From: Microbotryum silenes-acaulis
Lineage: Eukaryota; Basidiomycota; Microbotryomycetes; Microbotryales; Microbotryaceae
Length of the DNA: 64,000 nucleotides
Direction: 5' to 3'
Assembly (NCBI GenBank): GCA_003665825.1
Contig: QPFY01000015.1
Location: 310,001 to 374,000 of the forward strand
This document shows positions 11,940 to 24,401 of the stretch, one piece after another. The first letter of the stretch is position 1. Every line of letters starts with the position of its first letter. The position numbers and the translations under genes are program-made. Under the pieces are notes generated by a model. It worked only from the letters and a program-made list of their open reading frames with translations. It made no database searches and was not told where the DNA came from.

Positions 11940-13587
11940 TCAAGCTGGAGCACCACAGACAGGGACGAACTTTCTGAGATTGACCGCCGTACGCCAGGTG
12001 AGCCCCATCTGGTCAGAAGTAAAGCGATTGCGGCAGAGAGTGTACGAGTAGCTCATGATGTTGGTGACGCCGGTTTCGATTTCGGCAGCGGAGGCCGCGG
12101 GGTTGCAGGGGTTCTTCTGGGAGGCAAAGGAGGAGCCGTAGTAAGGGCAGCTGATTGGGGCGTTCGACGTCGGCCATTTGGGGGTCACTGTGAAGAAGCA
12201 CAAAGTAAGTAGCGGTCAGATCCGGTCGCAATCATGGAACCTAAGGTGGGTAGTGAAGGAGGGAGCTTACATCGGCACATGTCACCATCGGTGCCGTCGT
12301 TCTTGCCCGCGCAACCTCCTTCGAAGGTGTGGTAAAGACCGAGCCAGTGCCCAGCCTGATTTCAGTGAACAAACGACGATCCCCGAAGAGTCAGTTCGAA
12401 CGAGCGAGATCTCCAAACCTGGGCAGAGATTGTACGCATACCTCGTGAGTCAACGTGGTCGGAGTGTAGAAGTTGGGGTAGCTCGAAGATTGCTCGAAAT
12501 ACTCGGTACGGATCTGACCAGTGTTAACAAAAGAGTGGCAGCTCAGCGCTCTTTCTCCGACTCGGCGTTTCAGTCAGACTCACCCAGATACCATCTTGAG
12601 TGAAAGGGGTCGTCGAAGTCGGGCGGTAAGAGAACGCCGGTGTCCCTCCATTGATGTAATTAACGCTGTAGATCCATAGCTGCTTGTTCTGAGTGGCCGG
12701 GCGCTTCGCGAGCGGACCACGGCATTCGTTGGCGATGGCGATTTCAGCCAGTCCATCCGGCTTGCCGACGACTTGGTTCATGTACGATGCCGCAGTGGGG
12801 AAACGCCAGTACCATACGCCAGCAGTGGTCTGGGTGGTGCCTGTCGCCAAGACGAATTTGATTCTCGGGTTCCACTTGGCGTAGTACGAAGTGATCCGGG
12901 CCACCTGCAAATGAGAGGCACACAGGAGTCAGTGGAGTACAGAGGTGGGGAAAGTATGAACAGCACCTACCGCGGCTTTAGCATCAGCCTGAGAGTGGTA
13001 GCCATAGAAACCTTGATGTCGTGGTGAGGAAGGGTTCAGTTTCGGACTTCAAACTTGATCGTCCGGCCCATCGCCGCAGCGCTCCGGCGAAGGTCCGCTA
13101 ATGGGACCCCGTCCTCCAAAACTCTTGAAGCTTACCCGGAGTTTTGCCCTGCAATTCAGCAGCTGTAGCAGCGTAATAGTAAAATCGAACATAAACGGTT
13201 ACGGTGATGGTTTGATCTGTGTACTTGGGGCAAGCTGGGGAGGTTGATCGCGAGGTTAGTCCACGGGCAGGAGCTCGAAGGAATTATCCTGCCTGCGCAA
13301 CAGCGCTTACCTTTCGACTTGACGGGGTCAGGACCATATGTCACATTTTTTCCGAGCGCAGGATCGGTAAAATCGTCGATGAGCTGATGGGCGTTCTTGG
13401 GAGGGACTGCCGGTTTCATGAATGGTTCCGAACCAGTGGACTGAGCTCCAACGCGGCCTGAGCTCGTCGGAACCCAGCTCTCGTATGGGCCGAGCTTGGG
13501 AGGAACGACCGCGGCTGAGACGGTCGTCGACGCGATCGCCAAAATGGCAAAGAGTGTGCGAGTCAACATCATAATGAGTGTGGTCAA
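11940..13587 (-). CDS. Secreted M43 (pappalysin-type) metalloprotease
   Basis: Predicted 380-aa secreted zinc protease from seven exons on the minus strand: 13311-13587, 13136-13234, 12971-13011, 12584-12904, 12442-12513, 12271-12355 and 11940-12187. A signal peptide is visible (MMLTRTLFAILAIASTTVSA). The zinc site HEAGHWLGLYH is assembled across an intron (THE from one exon, AGHWLGLYHTF from the next) and has the HExxHxxGxxH metzincin pattern. The Met-turn follows as TNIMSYSYTLCRNRFT. Paired Cys in GGCAGKNDGTDGDMC suit fungal M43B enzymes, which degrade extracellular protein. Splice phases agree at every junction and total exactly 381 codons. Specific substrate unknown. Confidence 0.9.
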
Positions 13588-14253
13588 GCTGAACTTGATA
13601 ATGGAAGGAAGAGAACAAGGAGTGAAACAAACAAAAAGTGCAGCCCTGCTGTGGCCCTCTCAAAAATCGGGGTCCTGTGCTGTAATCCGACGTTATGGTT
13701 TCAAGCCAGTGACTCACAATTTGTCCGAGCCGGCATCCAGATTCCAGAGCCAGCCTTCAGAACAAGTGCTCCGGCAGCCCTGGCCACGGGTTGAGAAGTC
13801 GGCGGCGATCAATTGGCTCTCGAAATCAAAAGTTAGGCTTGGCAAGTGGGGTGTCGGCGCTGTCCAATCCGCAATCGAAGCTGGGGGACGAGGTTCCATT
13901 AATTTCTTGGTACCTTAGTCGAAATGTTTCACTCAGAACAAGGTGCCTCTTAGGTTCTTGATGTTCCAGTCCCAAATCCTCGGCTTAAAGCCCTCGACCG
14001 TCGGCTTGGCAAGACACGGATTCAGAACCTTTGCCCAATCATTTCCTGCTCGAGATCATCTGGGCAGGCGCCCCAGCGATGATCGCCGGGAGCGATTGCC
14101 AGCTAGTAGTGATCACATGGCCTCCTGAAGCCGCGGCATAAGACGTGGAACCTGCCTTAATGCCAAAGGTGACCGGTACTATATGGTATTAGGTAGGTGC
14201 GGCCATTGCAATAGTAGGTACATCGGGTGCCGCTTGGCTGGTGATTGCATATT
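13588..14253. other. Intergenic, promoter of the M43 protease
   Basis: About 670 bp between the protease start and the stop of the reductase gene, both on the minus strand. Nothing gene-like could be supported. It should contain the protease promoter and the reductase terminator. Confidence 0.5.
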
Positions 14254-15644
14254 TCAGAACACTCCGGGGATCACGATCTTCCTGTGTTTGGGCCACTCTT
14301 CTCCAAAAGTTGCTTGGTACCATTTATGACCAGACACCTGAGAGTTTTGCCATCAGTTGGAGTGAATATTCGTATACCCGATCCTGACAGAAAGCACTCA
14401 CCGCTCTGGGGAGCATGACCAAGATTTCTTGCATGACGAAGATCATCGGAGGTTGCAAATACCACTGGGAGAAAGGTCTCAATGCAGGAGGAACACCTCG
14501 TAGAAGTGCATATGGCGAAGCCGAACGACCGAGCAAGGATGAGAGCGTGGTCTTGAACGTCGGTGAATCGATCGAGGCGAGTGCGAGGCCCGGGAACGGA
14601 GAAGGGGCAAGGCACAATGAAGCGATAGCGAAGCCTAAAATTGTTCACAGTACAATCCGATTTCAGTGAATGGTAGGCTCAACATCAGCCAGATGTCGTG
14701 TTGTGACCTCGCGGCCTAGAAGAAGGCGCGGAAGCTACTTACCGATCCACTCGAACCATTCGGTAAAATAACTCGGGTGCGAAATGTAATCGTACAAGAA
14801 ACCTTTCGGGATCGAATAACGCTCGCGGGGCGACATCTTCTTCCTCTGTTCCAGTGTTCTCCCACTGCTCTTGACCTTCTTCCTCTTGAGGTCGTACAAC
14901 ATCTCGTCGCACACGACGTTGCCCACAAAGCCAAACAACCAGAGGTTTACGCCGATCGCGAATACAAGCAAGGCCCACGAGTCGTTTCGCAGACCCCATG
15001 GATGTGTTGCGTTCGTCCTATTGGTCGCTTCACCTCCAGAGATCCAGAATCCCATTGCCCCTCCATTAGCGAGATTGAAGAGCATGGCCGAGAGAGGGAC
15101 GGCGATGTTCATCCGCGCTCGTCCTGGATTGCGCACGGTCGAGATGACGGCTCGATTGAGATAGTGTACGAAGAACATGAAAGAAAGAAGTGCTCGAGCT
15201 CTTGGAAGGGATGTGAACGCGTTGAGGATGCTAAAGGGCAAGTCCCAGGTAAAGCTTTTGGGGATCTGGGAGATGGACGATGACGGGGAGATGGTCATGG
15301 CGACCATAAACGAGAGTGGCGATACGAGTTCCATGAGCAGCCATCCAAAGTTGCCGTTGACGCTCAGGAATGAATGGTCCGACCACCTTCCGAAAGGCGC
15401 ATCTGTCGCACGCAGGATGGATGAGAGACGGGTCAGTCACGTATCGACAATGTGGAGCACCGTGTCCACGGCCAAACCCGACTGCTACAAACCATTTCTA
15501 CTCACCAATGATGAAACTCGTTGGTCCGGCAGTGAGACCAAACGTAATGAACAGTCGCTGCACGGCGCCGTACAGTCCCACGACCCCGTGGTCGCCCCTG
15601 AGTCCTCGAGCCAGCGTCGCACCGTACGACAGCAGTGGCTCCAT
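14254..15644 (-). CDS. Steroid 5-alpha-reductase-like (SRD5A/DET2 family) membrane enzyme
   Basis: Predicted 371-aa multi-pass membrane protein from exons 15506-15644, 14743-15402, 14402-14634 and 14254-14337. Family signatures are DAPFGRWS near residue 47, GFLYDYISHPSYFTEWFEW near 250-268, and a C-terminus GHKWYQATFGEEWPKHRK ending IVIPGVF. These match the NADPH-dependent 3-oxo-5-alpha-steroid 4-dehydrogenase fold of the ER. In fungi the natural substrate is often unknown; steroid- or polyprenol-type enone reduction is possible. A region of about 70 residues before the last exon is hydrophobic but more diverged. It is the neighbour of the BEM3 gene, same strand, 308 bp apart, with no evident functional link. 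Confidence 0.88.
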
Positions 15645-15952
15645 CTCCGCGGCTGGACCTATGACGTGCAATATGCGAGGCGAAGCACAAAGAGCGATGG
15701 CGCAAGCACGCCGAGATCGCTCAGGATCTAGCTCTCAGGATCGCTCGGTCGCGGACAGTCGCGGACTCAGTACTCATGCTAAAAACCAGTGTATGTATGA
15801 TTAAGAAAGAGGGTATGGGACCATGATGGACCTTTTGCACTACACAAACATATCGGATGATGCCTGCCAGATGCACGGCAGATTTTATGGGAGATCGAAG
15901 GGTAAGAAGGCGTTTTGCAGGACAAGGTAAGGTGCTCGAGCAACCATGATGA

Positions 15953-18900
15953 TCAGAACGGCGGACCGTATCTCGGCCCAGGGCTGGTCGGCAACCCATT
16001 GGGAGTCATGTTCCTACCTGGCGAGTCATTTTGCCCTTGACCGCCAGGAGTCGAAGGAGGTCGATTTCGATACTGCTCTTGGTACTGGTACTGGTGTGAA
16101 GACTGATCAGACGTGGGCGACAACGAATGAAACGCATCGGCTGCTTGGGACGGCGTGTGGGCATGACCGGAGGGTACGAATTGCGCAGAGTCGGAACCGA
16201 GGCCACTTTCGGCGAACCACTCCGTATCGACGGGTAAGATCTCGCCAAAGTCGAGGTCGCGCAGCGGTTGGCGTAACGCGTCCTGCTCCATCAGCAGCGG
16301 TGCACCCAAAGCGAGGTAGAGCTCCGAGCTGCGGTTCTTGCGTCGTCGCTCGGTGTTAGCCTGCTATTTTCCGCAAGATCAGTAAGGGATACCTGGATCA
16401 CAAGAGCTCACGTCTGATCACTCACTTCGGGGTCCGCACCAGCTTCGATCATCGTTGCATCAGCAGGGCCCGATTCGGGTTCGATGGCAAACACGACATC
16501 GAACTCGCTCAAGATGAGGATGAACAGAGGAGCAGGAATCGAGAGACTGGGCGAAAAGACGATGCTGAGATTGCGCAAGTTCATCTTGTTCACGTCCGCG
16601 GACTGGGCGATGACGCAGAGGTGGGCGAAGAGGAAGCGGAACAGGGTGTATTCCTCGATCGGGAGCCGAGCAATCAGAGAACCGAGCAGGTTAACGCGAT
16701 CGTTGCGATTGCCCAGGTCTATGCCAGTAATCAATTTACGGAGTTAGCGGGTAAGCTCGCGAGCCGAATGGCAACGCCATACCACGTACCGATAACCTGC
16801 AAGAACTCGGCATGGAGCTCTCGCGTGAGAAGATGGCCGGGCAACTCCCTTAAATAGAGCTTGAGTAGACCCGCGATCGCATGAGGGTCGATATATTCCT
16901 TCGTCGCGAGAAGGTTGACATCGCCTTCGGTGTTGAAGCGATCTTTCAGCAAACGGATGACATTGGCGCTGCCACTCAACCTGAAGATGCCTTCCTCAGT
17001 TTCCGCGTGCTTGGCTTCCAGGTACTCGACGCATCGGTACACAACGGCAGGTAGCTCGAAACCTGGGCGGATGCGCGATTGTGCGACGGCTTCCTTGAGC
17101 GGTATACCAAAGACTGGTTGAGGAGCGGAAGCTTTGACATCCGCGCTCGACTTGTCGACGCGACTGAAGCCTCCCCAAAACGATTTGGTCTTGCGTCGTT
17201 CAGCTTTGGCCACACCACCCTTGAAGTCGTAGCCATTCGGAAGGGGCGTGGCATTCATCGGGCTCGAGACGTCGCTGACCGAGTGCCTACCTCCGCCGCT
17301 AGCGAACGAGGTGGAGTGCGTTTCATCACCCATCGCTCGTTCCTTCGCCGATCGCTTCGTCAACAACGCCGGCCGATTGCTCGCTTGCGCAGATTCTGGT
17401 CGCGCGACCGATTCGAAGGTCAGCTGGCCTGCGCGGCTACGTGCGTCGTTGGGTGTCGAGCCTGGAGCAGGCGCAGCAAGTTGGTGATCTGGATCCGACG
17501 ACCTCAAAGCCGACTCGGAAACGGATGCCGACAGCTTGCCCAGACTTGGCGTCGTGGGAAGTGGTGGTCTATCGGCACCCTCGCTGATGGTCGTCATCGA
17601 ACGATGACTCGGAATTGAGGGTTGACTCTTGACCGGGGTTGCATTGGCCGGAGTGGCCATCCGCAGTATGCTTGGCGGAGTGGTCAGTGCTTGAACCCAC
17701 TGATCCCGAATCTCATCGGTCTCGGCGCAGAGAATGTGCTCCTGCTCTCCTTCCTTCTCGTAGATCGCTCGAATCAAGAATGCATGGATGTAGGCATCGT
17801 AGTCGTTATCGACCTTGCGAGACGAAGGGGCCTGTCGACCGACCGCCGCATTAGCGAGCGGGATCTCGCCGATTTTGAGCCCTCCTGGGTTTTCGTAGTA
17901 CATCAATGCGACCCCAGGATTCACGATGTAGTACCTTGTTTGCCAACCGCCGAGATGTCGACCACGTTTTGTCAGATACCCTTCCATTGGCCCTCCGGGC
18001 TGATTGGACGCGGAAGACGTGTTCAACATCACGGACGATTTCGTCGAGCGATTCAACTGGGCCGACACGGGCACGTTCGGAGTCTGAGGATCAGCAGTCA
18101 CATCGCTCGTCAAGAAGATGCATATCGCCGACCGATCCTTGAACGGAATTTGAACGAGCGTCTGGAGGTGGCGCTCGGTCATGATCATGCGTTGATCCTG
18201 TTTGACGGGGGCATGGTCTTTGAACAGGGACTTGTCGGGCAGAGGCGCCATTGCCGCGTACTCCTTCCGACCCGCTTTCGATCGGATCGTCGAGTCGAGA
18301 GCCGTGATATCGGCAAAGGTTTTCTCGATCGTCCATCGAGGCATTTGGGGTATTGGCGGAAGCGGTTCGGCGCCCTCCAATGGCGGTCGGAGCACGTGCA
18401 CGTCGATGCTGAACACGACGACCTCTTTGCCCTTGTCCGACGTCCTCAGTCTCGAGCTGTTGATCCGTACGCGAGTATGGGGTAGATGCGCGGGGACGAG
18501 AGGTGCGGATTGAGGTGAGGATGGGGCCGAGGTGTCGAACGTCGTAGAGGGGTGGGTCGAAGAGTCGTGCGGTCGGGATGGCTGAGGCTGATGGGGCGAG
18601 GCCGAACGCGCTATCGTAGACGCCGAGTGGTCATCGCCTTGACTCCACCGATCCTCAGTGAAGTGCGACCCCGAATTGATAGACGGAAAACCCTCCGAAG
18701 GCGACGAAGGAGAAGTGCTACTCAAGGCGTAGGCTTGAGCGGCCGACATTTTGTGGTTTGAACCGTCCGATCGAGCAGAATGCAGTGAGCCTTGGGGGGA
18801 GAAGGGCTCGTCACTATTGCCGTACGACGAATGAGGATAAGGCGCGGCTGGCAAGGGAGTTTCGGATATGAGACGCTCTCGACTGGAACGCTTCTGCTCC

Positions 18901-20150
18901 GCAGAGCTCGGGGGCATGAGCTGGTCTTGATCACGATCTTGACCATCTTCCTTCCCTTTGGGCGAGACGAGGTCCCCGTATGAGAGATTTGCCGGCTGCA
19001 CCCTCATTCTGTACCGCTCATTCCGATCGATCACCGACCTGTCTGTCGACCATGTACCGCCATCGCGTTCGCTATCTCGACTCGTGAACGCGGTTGGGGA
19101 CAGAGGACTGCCTGGAGCGATCGGCGGTAACATCGATGCGATGCCGCGGCCCCCTTTGCGATTGCTCTCAGGCGTTCCATGCAAGGACAAGCTGGCAAGA
19201 TTGACGGGAACGCTCATCGTGACGGATAGACCAGCACTTCGCGAGTCACCAAGAAGCTGAAGACGGTCGTCATGGTTCGTGTTGGACGAGTGCGATCGAG
19301 TGACGATCGGTGGGGGCGGAGTCTTGGGCGGTCGCACCGCCGCTCGACCGTCATCGGATCGATTTGCCTTCATCTGTAGACTGGCATGCGCGACGTCGTC
19401 ATCAAGGTTCAAGTCCTTGAGGTCCAAAGAGAGACTCTTGCGCAAGTCGGAGGCAAAAGCACTTTGCTCGGCGCGCGGCCGTTGCGGAAACGGAAAATTC
19501 GGCGGCGGTGGAGCAACTATGGTGCGCAACGAAGAAGCAATCGATGGCGTGGAGCGGTTGGCGTGATGGTAAGGTGCACTCCAATCCCGGTCTCCAAAGT
19601 CATCGATTTGGTTCGGGGAGGCGGTGATGTCGTCCCAGTAGCCCCTTTCGGACTCGCTCCTCCTTCGCTGGTGAGACGGGTTCGGGGCCGAATTCGGGCC
19701 GTCGGGTTCCGCCGATGTGCCCCTAGACGCATCAGGCTGTCGCCTCAGTGAGTTGTTCGCCGGTACCAGCCCTTGCGGTCCATCGGGGAGGCTATTCGCA
19801 TCGGAACCCGCCGTCGAGGCTTCGTGGCGGCGTAGTTCGTCGTCGCCGATCGATCGCGTCGTCGCCCCGCTCGGCCTTGAACTAGTCCGGTTACTAGCGC
19901 CGTCGCCGACTGCTTCGACCTCGAACGACCTCCTCGACGCGCCATCCGCTTTGACATTTGGTGCTGTAGCTGAATCAGATGCCACGTCTTCGAGCAACGG
20001 CTTCTCCTCGATCAACGTGCGATGCCGAGAGACCAGGTCGTTGTAGCGCGCGAGGATGTAGGTCAGCGCTTCCTTGTCGGTCGAGAATGAGGACAGGAGG
20101 TCCGAGAGCAGCAAGGGCTCGGAATGGTCGTGCGACCTTGTATTTGACAT
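15953..20150 (-). CDS. BEM3: BEM3-like Rho GTPase-activating protein (PX-PH-RhoGAP)
   Basis: Predicted 1353-aa protein from exons 16790-20150, 16426-16718 and 15953-16360. A Ser-rich N-terminal half is followed by a PX domain (about 555-705), a PH domain opening with GYLTKRGRHLGGWQTRYY (about 720-820) and a RhoGAP domain (about 1010-1215). The RhoGAP has the arginine-finger motif EGIFRLSGSANVI and later NMNLRNL-type and VFSPSL motifs. This order matches yeast Bem3, which switches off Cdc42 at polarity sites, binding phosphoinositides through PX and PH. The start is the ATG at 20150, in front of the conserved-looking LSDLLSSFSTDKEALTYIL segment. The frame is open further upstream, but a cttcag acceptor 30-40 bp before this ATG suggests a spliced 5' leader instead. 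Confidence 0.92.
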
Positions 20151-21520
20151 GATGTCCTGGTTCGCTTCGATCCTAGCTCTGTCTGAAGGGGACGGGGCGG
20201 TTACAAGGTGCGAAATTCGTCCTGTGTGGATCCCCGGCGTCGTGGGTCGAGCTCGGAGAACGTCACAGAGTCCACGCCGGTGATGGGCCCTGGCAAAGCG
20301 CGGAAGCCAAGTCAGCAACAGCACGATCCGCGAGTCCTGTAGCACACGTGTGGTGGACTCACCGACCTCTTCGCGCGATCTACTCGACTTGCTGTCAGTG
20401 CTGCACTCGGTACAACCTTATGCGATCCTGGGTGTCGACTTGACTTGTGGATCTCCACGACCTTGTGACGCGCGTTTCTCAGACGGGCGAAATTAAAGGC
20501 GCCCACCTGCGCTCCAGGTAGCAGCACCTTACAAGTCGTGAGTGGGGTCGGTGTGGTAGTTGAACGTAACGAACGCGAGGGGGGCAATCCCAATGACCTG
20601 GAAGACGTCGGGGTCGTGAGAGTGAGTATGAAGACGGGAGGCGCTCAAATAGGAACGAGCTGACACTATGCATTAATCAAAAGGAGGACGCGACCGCACG
20701 CGCGCCTGCGTGGGCCTTGGGCCTAAGCCAGCCTGAGCCAGCCTGAGCCTATGCAGTGCATCTGCTGCGTGCGTGGGGTTTTCCGTGCGGAGGCGCAGGG
20801 GAGCAAGACGACTCGGATATATATCATCGACTTCGATCAGACTAGCTTACTGAGTACATAATGTCGAACCCCCGCCTATCCTCAGGCGCCAACCTGGCCA
20901 AGCTCGGCTCGGATCATCGCGCTAAGTAAGCGCTCAAGAGTCGTTCTAGACTCGGAGTAAATGGGGTCACGTGAGCACACTTGAAACGAGATCTCACTCC
21001 CACCCCATCGCCCACTTGGCACGGGTCCGCACGTCCGCACGAGATCACTGCTGAGATCACCCGGCCGGCGCCACTGCAGATCCCATCAGATCTGTTCTGT
21101 CTAGTATCTGATCTTGATCTGGTCTGATCAGGTCACTGATTTGATCCGAGACATGGAAATGTCGAATTTGACGCAGGTGGGTAACCTCTTGGAAGCCTCA
21201 TTTTCTTCCTCATCGAGTCATCATTATCAATCGCAATCTCAATATCTTTGTAGACTAGCTGGAATTCAAATTCTCATTCTCAATAGCATCCCCAGCAGTC
21301 ACGCGATTTGGATCAGCCTGAAGCGCCGATGCCTGGCACTGGCCGGGACAGTGGATGGCTCAATCCATTATCTCTCGTGTGTGCCACAATTGGTGGGTAC
21401 CTATTTTAAATCGCAGCTGCACCATCTATTAGGTACCTATGCACTTTCTCTTAAGGCCAAGCTGATCTATTTGATCTAATCTAAAGCGGACGCGGACCCT
21501 CAGCTTGCTCCGGGGGGCCG

Positions 21521-21843
21521 TATAGCCAGAAACGGGTGCGAAATCGTCAAACCCCCTCAGACGCCTTCAGTCTGCTGAAGAAGAGCTAAGATTGATGGGG
21601 TCTGACACCACTTGCAGTGAACCAGCATCTCAGAGCTAGTAGAGCATGATATCAGACGCTCTTATCAAGTTCTCGTACAGCATTATGTCGAAAATCTTCT
21701 CCAAAAGGCTGAGTGCCGCTGAGATCCACCCTGAGAATGGTCTGAATTCCCTGTGAACCGCTCTGATTCGGTCTGAGATCGGTCTGAAATTGGTCTGAGG
21801 GGGTCTGAGGGGTCTGCGGATTTGGCACCCGTTTCTGGCTATA
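21521..21843. mobile_element. Candidate MITE with terminal inverted repeats
   Basis: The left end (21521-21539, TATAGCCAGAAACGGGTGC) is repeated exactly inverted at the right end (21825-21843). Similarity continues inward for about 20 more bases with mismatches. Each end can be read as a TA dinucleotide flanking a TAGCCAG... terminus, as for Tc1/mariner-type insertions. The ~320-bp body has no coding capacity and carries several GGTCTGA units near its right end. Structure and size fit a non-autonomous MITE. No second copy is visible in the window. Confidence 0.55.
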
Positions 21844-22410
21844 GTTCACCGTGCACTGCTGAATCAGAGCGACGAATTGTTCACAGAGGAAGAGATGCTC
21901 GATTCCTGTTCGACCATCATCGACTTTGATTCTTGATTGTTAAGAAGAGAGCCCGCTCTCAGCCACCAACCATCTCGGATCCTCAACCTCTTCGAGCTCG
22001 AACGTCGCCGTGCAGGGTGAGGTTCCTCGTTGGCAGCCGGCCACGTCTTGCAGTGGGCGCTTTCATGTTCTTTAGCGAGGCGGGGCCTGGATTGCTGAGG
22101 ATGCTGTATACGGGTGACTATTTGACAGAGGAGAACCGGCATTTGGACCCGGCCAAGGTTCCGATATGGAGAAGATACCCGACGCCTGAATGAATTGCGA
22201 ATCGACAGACGGGCAAGTACACTGCTTATGTCCTCAGACGCGGTGAGTCAAGTTTTGACTCGAGTGGCTGGTGCGCGATTTGTAGTGTCTACAGTCACGA
22301 ACCGCGGTGAGAAAAGGGAGCACGGTCTACAAGCGAGTCAGTTTTGTCGAGTCTCCTTGCGACTACGGCGCCAACCTGGAGGTCATGCCCGCGCATTCCG
22401 TCCGCTGACA

Positions 22411-22775
22411 AACGTGCACCCAGACGAGGCGCCAATGATCGAGACCCACACCCCTTTCGCGGACGAGACGAGTCCCGCTCTCGACCCGGCTCGTCTACCC
22501 GCCATAGCGATGACGGTATGTCTCCCATTCCCGCAATGGGTTCTCCGAGTGCCCTTCCGCTCGAGCCTTCTTCGCCTGCTCCAAACAGGAGGCTCGTTCA
22601 GCCGTACGAGGGGTCGGTCCACGCCATGGCGACGCTGGTCTATCGCAAGACGTTGGACCCGGTCGCAATCCACTGCAAGATAGGAAAGAAGACCAACGTC
22701 TTGCTTCCCAATATCTTACAAGCTCAGACCCAGCTCGTGATCGGAGGTGCCGAGGAGCACTCCAGGTGGCTGCAG
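22411..22775 (+). repeat. Inverted duplication, left arm
   Basis: This arm matches the reverse complement of about 23040-23408 at roughly nine of ten positions by eye, with small indels towards the ends. It contains GATGACGGTATGTCTCCC and GCAAGACGTTGGACCCGG, both present in the other arm. The differences fall in all codon positions of the open frames, so no frame appears to be under selection. Confidence 0.75.
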
Positions 22776-23039
22776 CTGGCGACCTCCAACCTGGGGCGCC
22801 GCTCTTGGCAAGGCCCAAGAAGAGGAAACGAGGAAGGGGTGGGGAGCCGCTGGAGCCAGGCGATCGCTGCGCAGTGGCAGCAAAGCGCAGAACGTGGATG
22901 TAGAAAGTAAGTTCATCTCCCTCTTCTTCGCTGAGGTCGACGGTATGCGATCGCGCCAGCTGCTCCCACCCCCTTCCTCGGTTCATCTTCATCAAGAGCG
23001 GCGGCGGCTTGCTCCAGCGGCACGCCAGGTTAGCAACAG

Positions 23040-23408
23040 CCACCTGTGGTGCAGTCCTCGGCCCCTCCGATCACGAGCTGGGTCTGGGCTTGCGCGCGGG
23101 AGGCAATACGTTGGTCTTCTTTCCTATTTTGTAGTGGATTGCGACCGGGTCCAACGTCTTGCGATAGACCAGCGTCCCCATAGCGTGGATCGAGCCCTCG
23201 TCCGGGTGAACGAGCCTCCTGTTTGGAGCAGGCGAAGAAGGCTCGAGCGGAAGGGCACTCGGAGAACCTATTGCGGGAATGGGAGACATACCGTCATCGC
23301 TATGGCGGGTAGACGAGCCGGGTCGAGAGCGGGACTCGTCTCGTCCGCGAAAAGGGTGTGGGTCTCGAGCGTTGGCGCCGTGGCCCGCTTCCAGTCTGGG
23401 TGCCCCGT
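23040..23408 (-). repeat. Inverted duplication, right arm
   Basis: Partner of the arm at 22411-22775 in opposite orientation, separated from it by about 265 bp of unrelated GC-rich sequence. Edges are approximate because the similarity fades through indels. Confidence 0.75.
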
Positions 23409-24401
23409 TGGCACCAGCGTCAGCTTGTACTCGACGTCCCAGATGAAGAGTCGCAAATCAGACTGTGCCGGTCGCATCAAAGTCGAGTGGATGAGACCCT
23501 ATGGTGCTGACTGAGGGGGAGGGGCGGACGGAGAGGTCAGAGCAGGGGATCGCGAGGGTACGTGTCCAAAAGACGCCCTCAGGAGACACGAGGATGCCGC
23601 GAGTGCGCGTGCGCCTGCGTCAGTCATCAGTGCATCAGCGCCCCTGAATCTTACCCCGCGGCTTGGCCCGCGCATCCCCGAGGAGGCGACAGCGTCAGCT
23701 GCCTGTGCACAGCGGTGCATCGATGTCCTACGATACCATTTCAACGGTTAAATAACTAGAGGAGACATTGCGCGATTTGACAAGGCCCTAGGAACATTTT
23801 CCTCTTCCGGGTTCCGAGTTCGAGCGCGCCGCGCCGCCGGCCCCAAGGGGAGAGGAGGTCTTTCTTTGTTCGGGCTACGCTCGATCACGCCGAGGCCAAT
23901 GAGGGACCCAACGGGACGCCGAGAGGTTTGATCGATAAGCATGATATTTGACCGAACATGTACCGAAGTGCCCTGACAGCTTGTGCGAAAATCTCATGGC
24001 CGAACCGGCACAATTCGAGTTGAGCCGACTCGCCGAACTGCAGTGTTGCCTAAATCAGGGACATCAGTTGTCCCGGGCGCAAAGAGGACGTAGTTAACCG
24101 ATGGTACAAATAAATTACCCGTTGCTTGGTGGGATGTCTGTCAGCCATGCCTCAGAACTCGGGATCCGCGGATGACATCTCCGATCCGTGCTCGGAGTGG
24201 GTCCACACGCGGAAGCGTTCGAGAATGACCTCCCAAGCGACCCCTCTTTACCCGCGAGCTCAGGACTCTTTCAAAAGACAATGACAGGACCAAAGTAAGA
24301 ACATTTGATTACATGTATCAGACCAATCCTCTTACAAAGCTTCACACCTCGGAAGTCAAAACTGACGATAGGAAATCTAGAAACACAAAAATCCGACGAG
24401 A

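Larger units (their letters stand above)
20151..24401. other. Gene-poor region with repeats
   Basis: A 4.25-kb stretch in which no frame carries a domain I recognise. The first ~700 bp should include the BEM3 promoter and 5' leader. Beyond it lie AT-richer, repeat-laden sequence, a candidate MITE (21521-21843) and an inverted duplication (about 22411-23408). The last part before 24402 is the downstream region of the GH76 gene. Frames of 150-255 codons here overlap in several phases and change with strand, as expected of non-coding GC-rich DNA. Confidence 0.6.

Noticed and set aside
22344..23514. Overlapping 160-255-codon frames in the inverted duplication
   Set aside because: Frames are open in several phases in both arms, and differences between arms do not respect codon positions. 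No known domain was seen.
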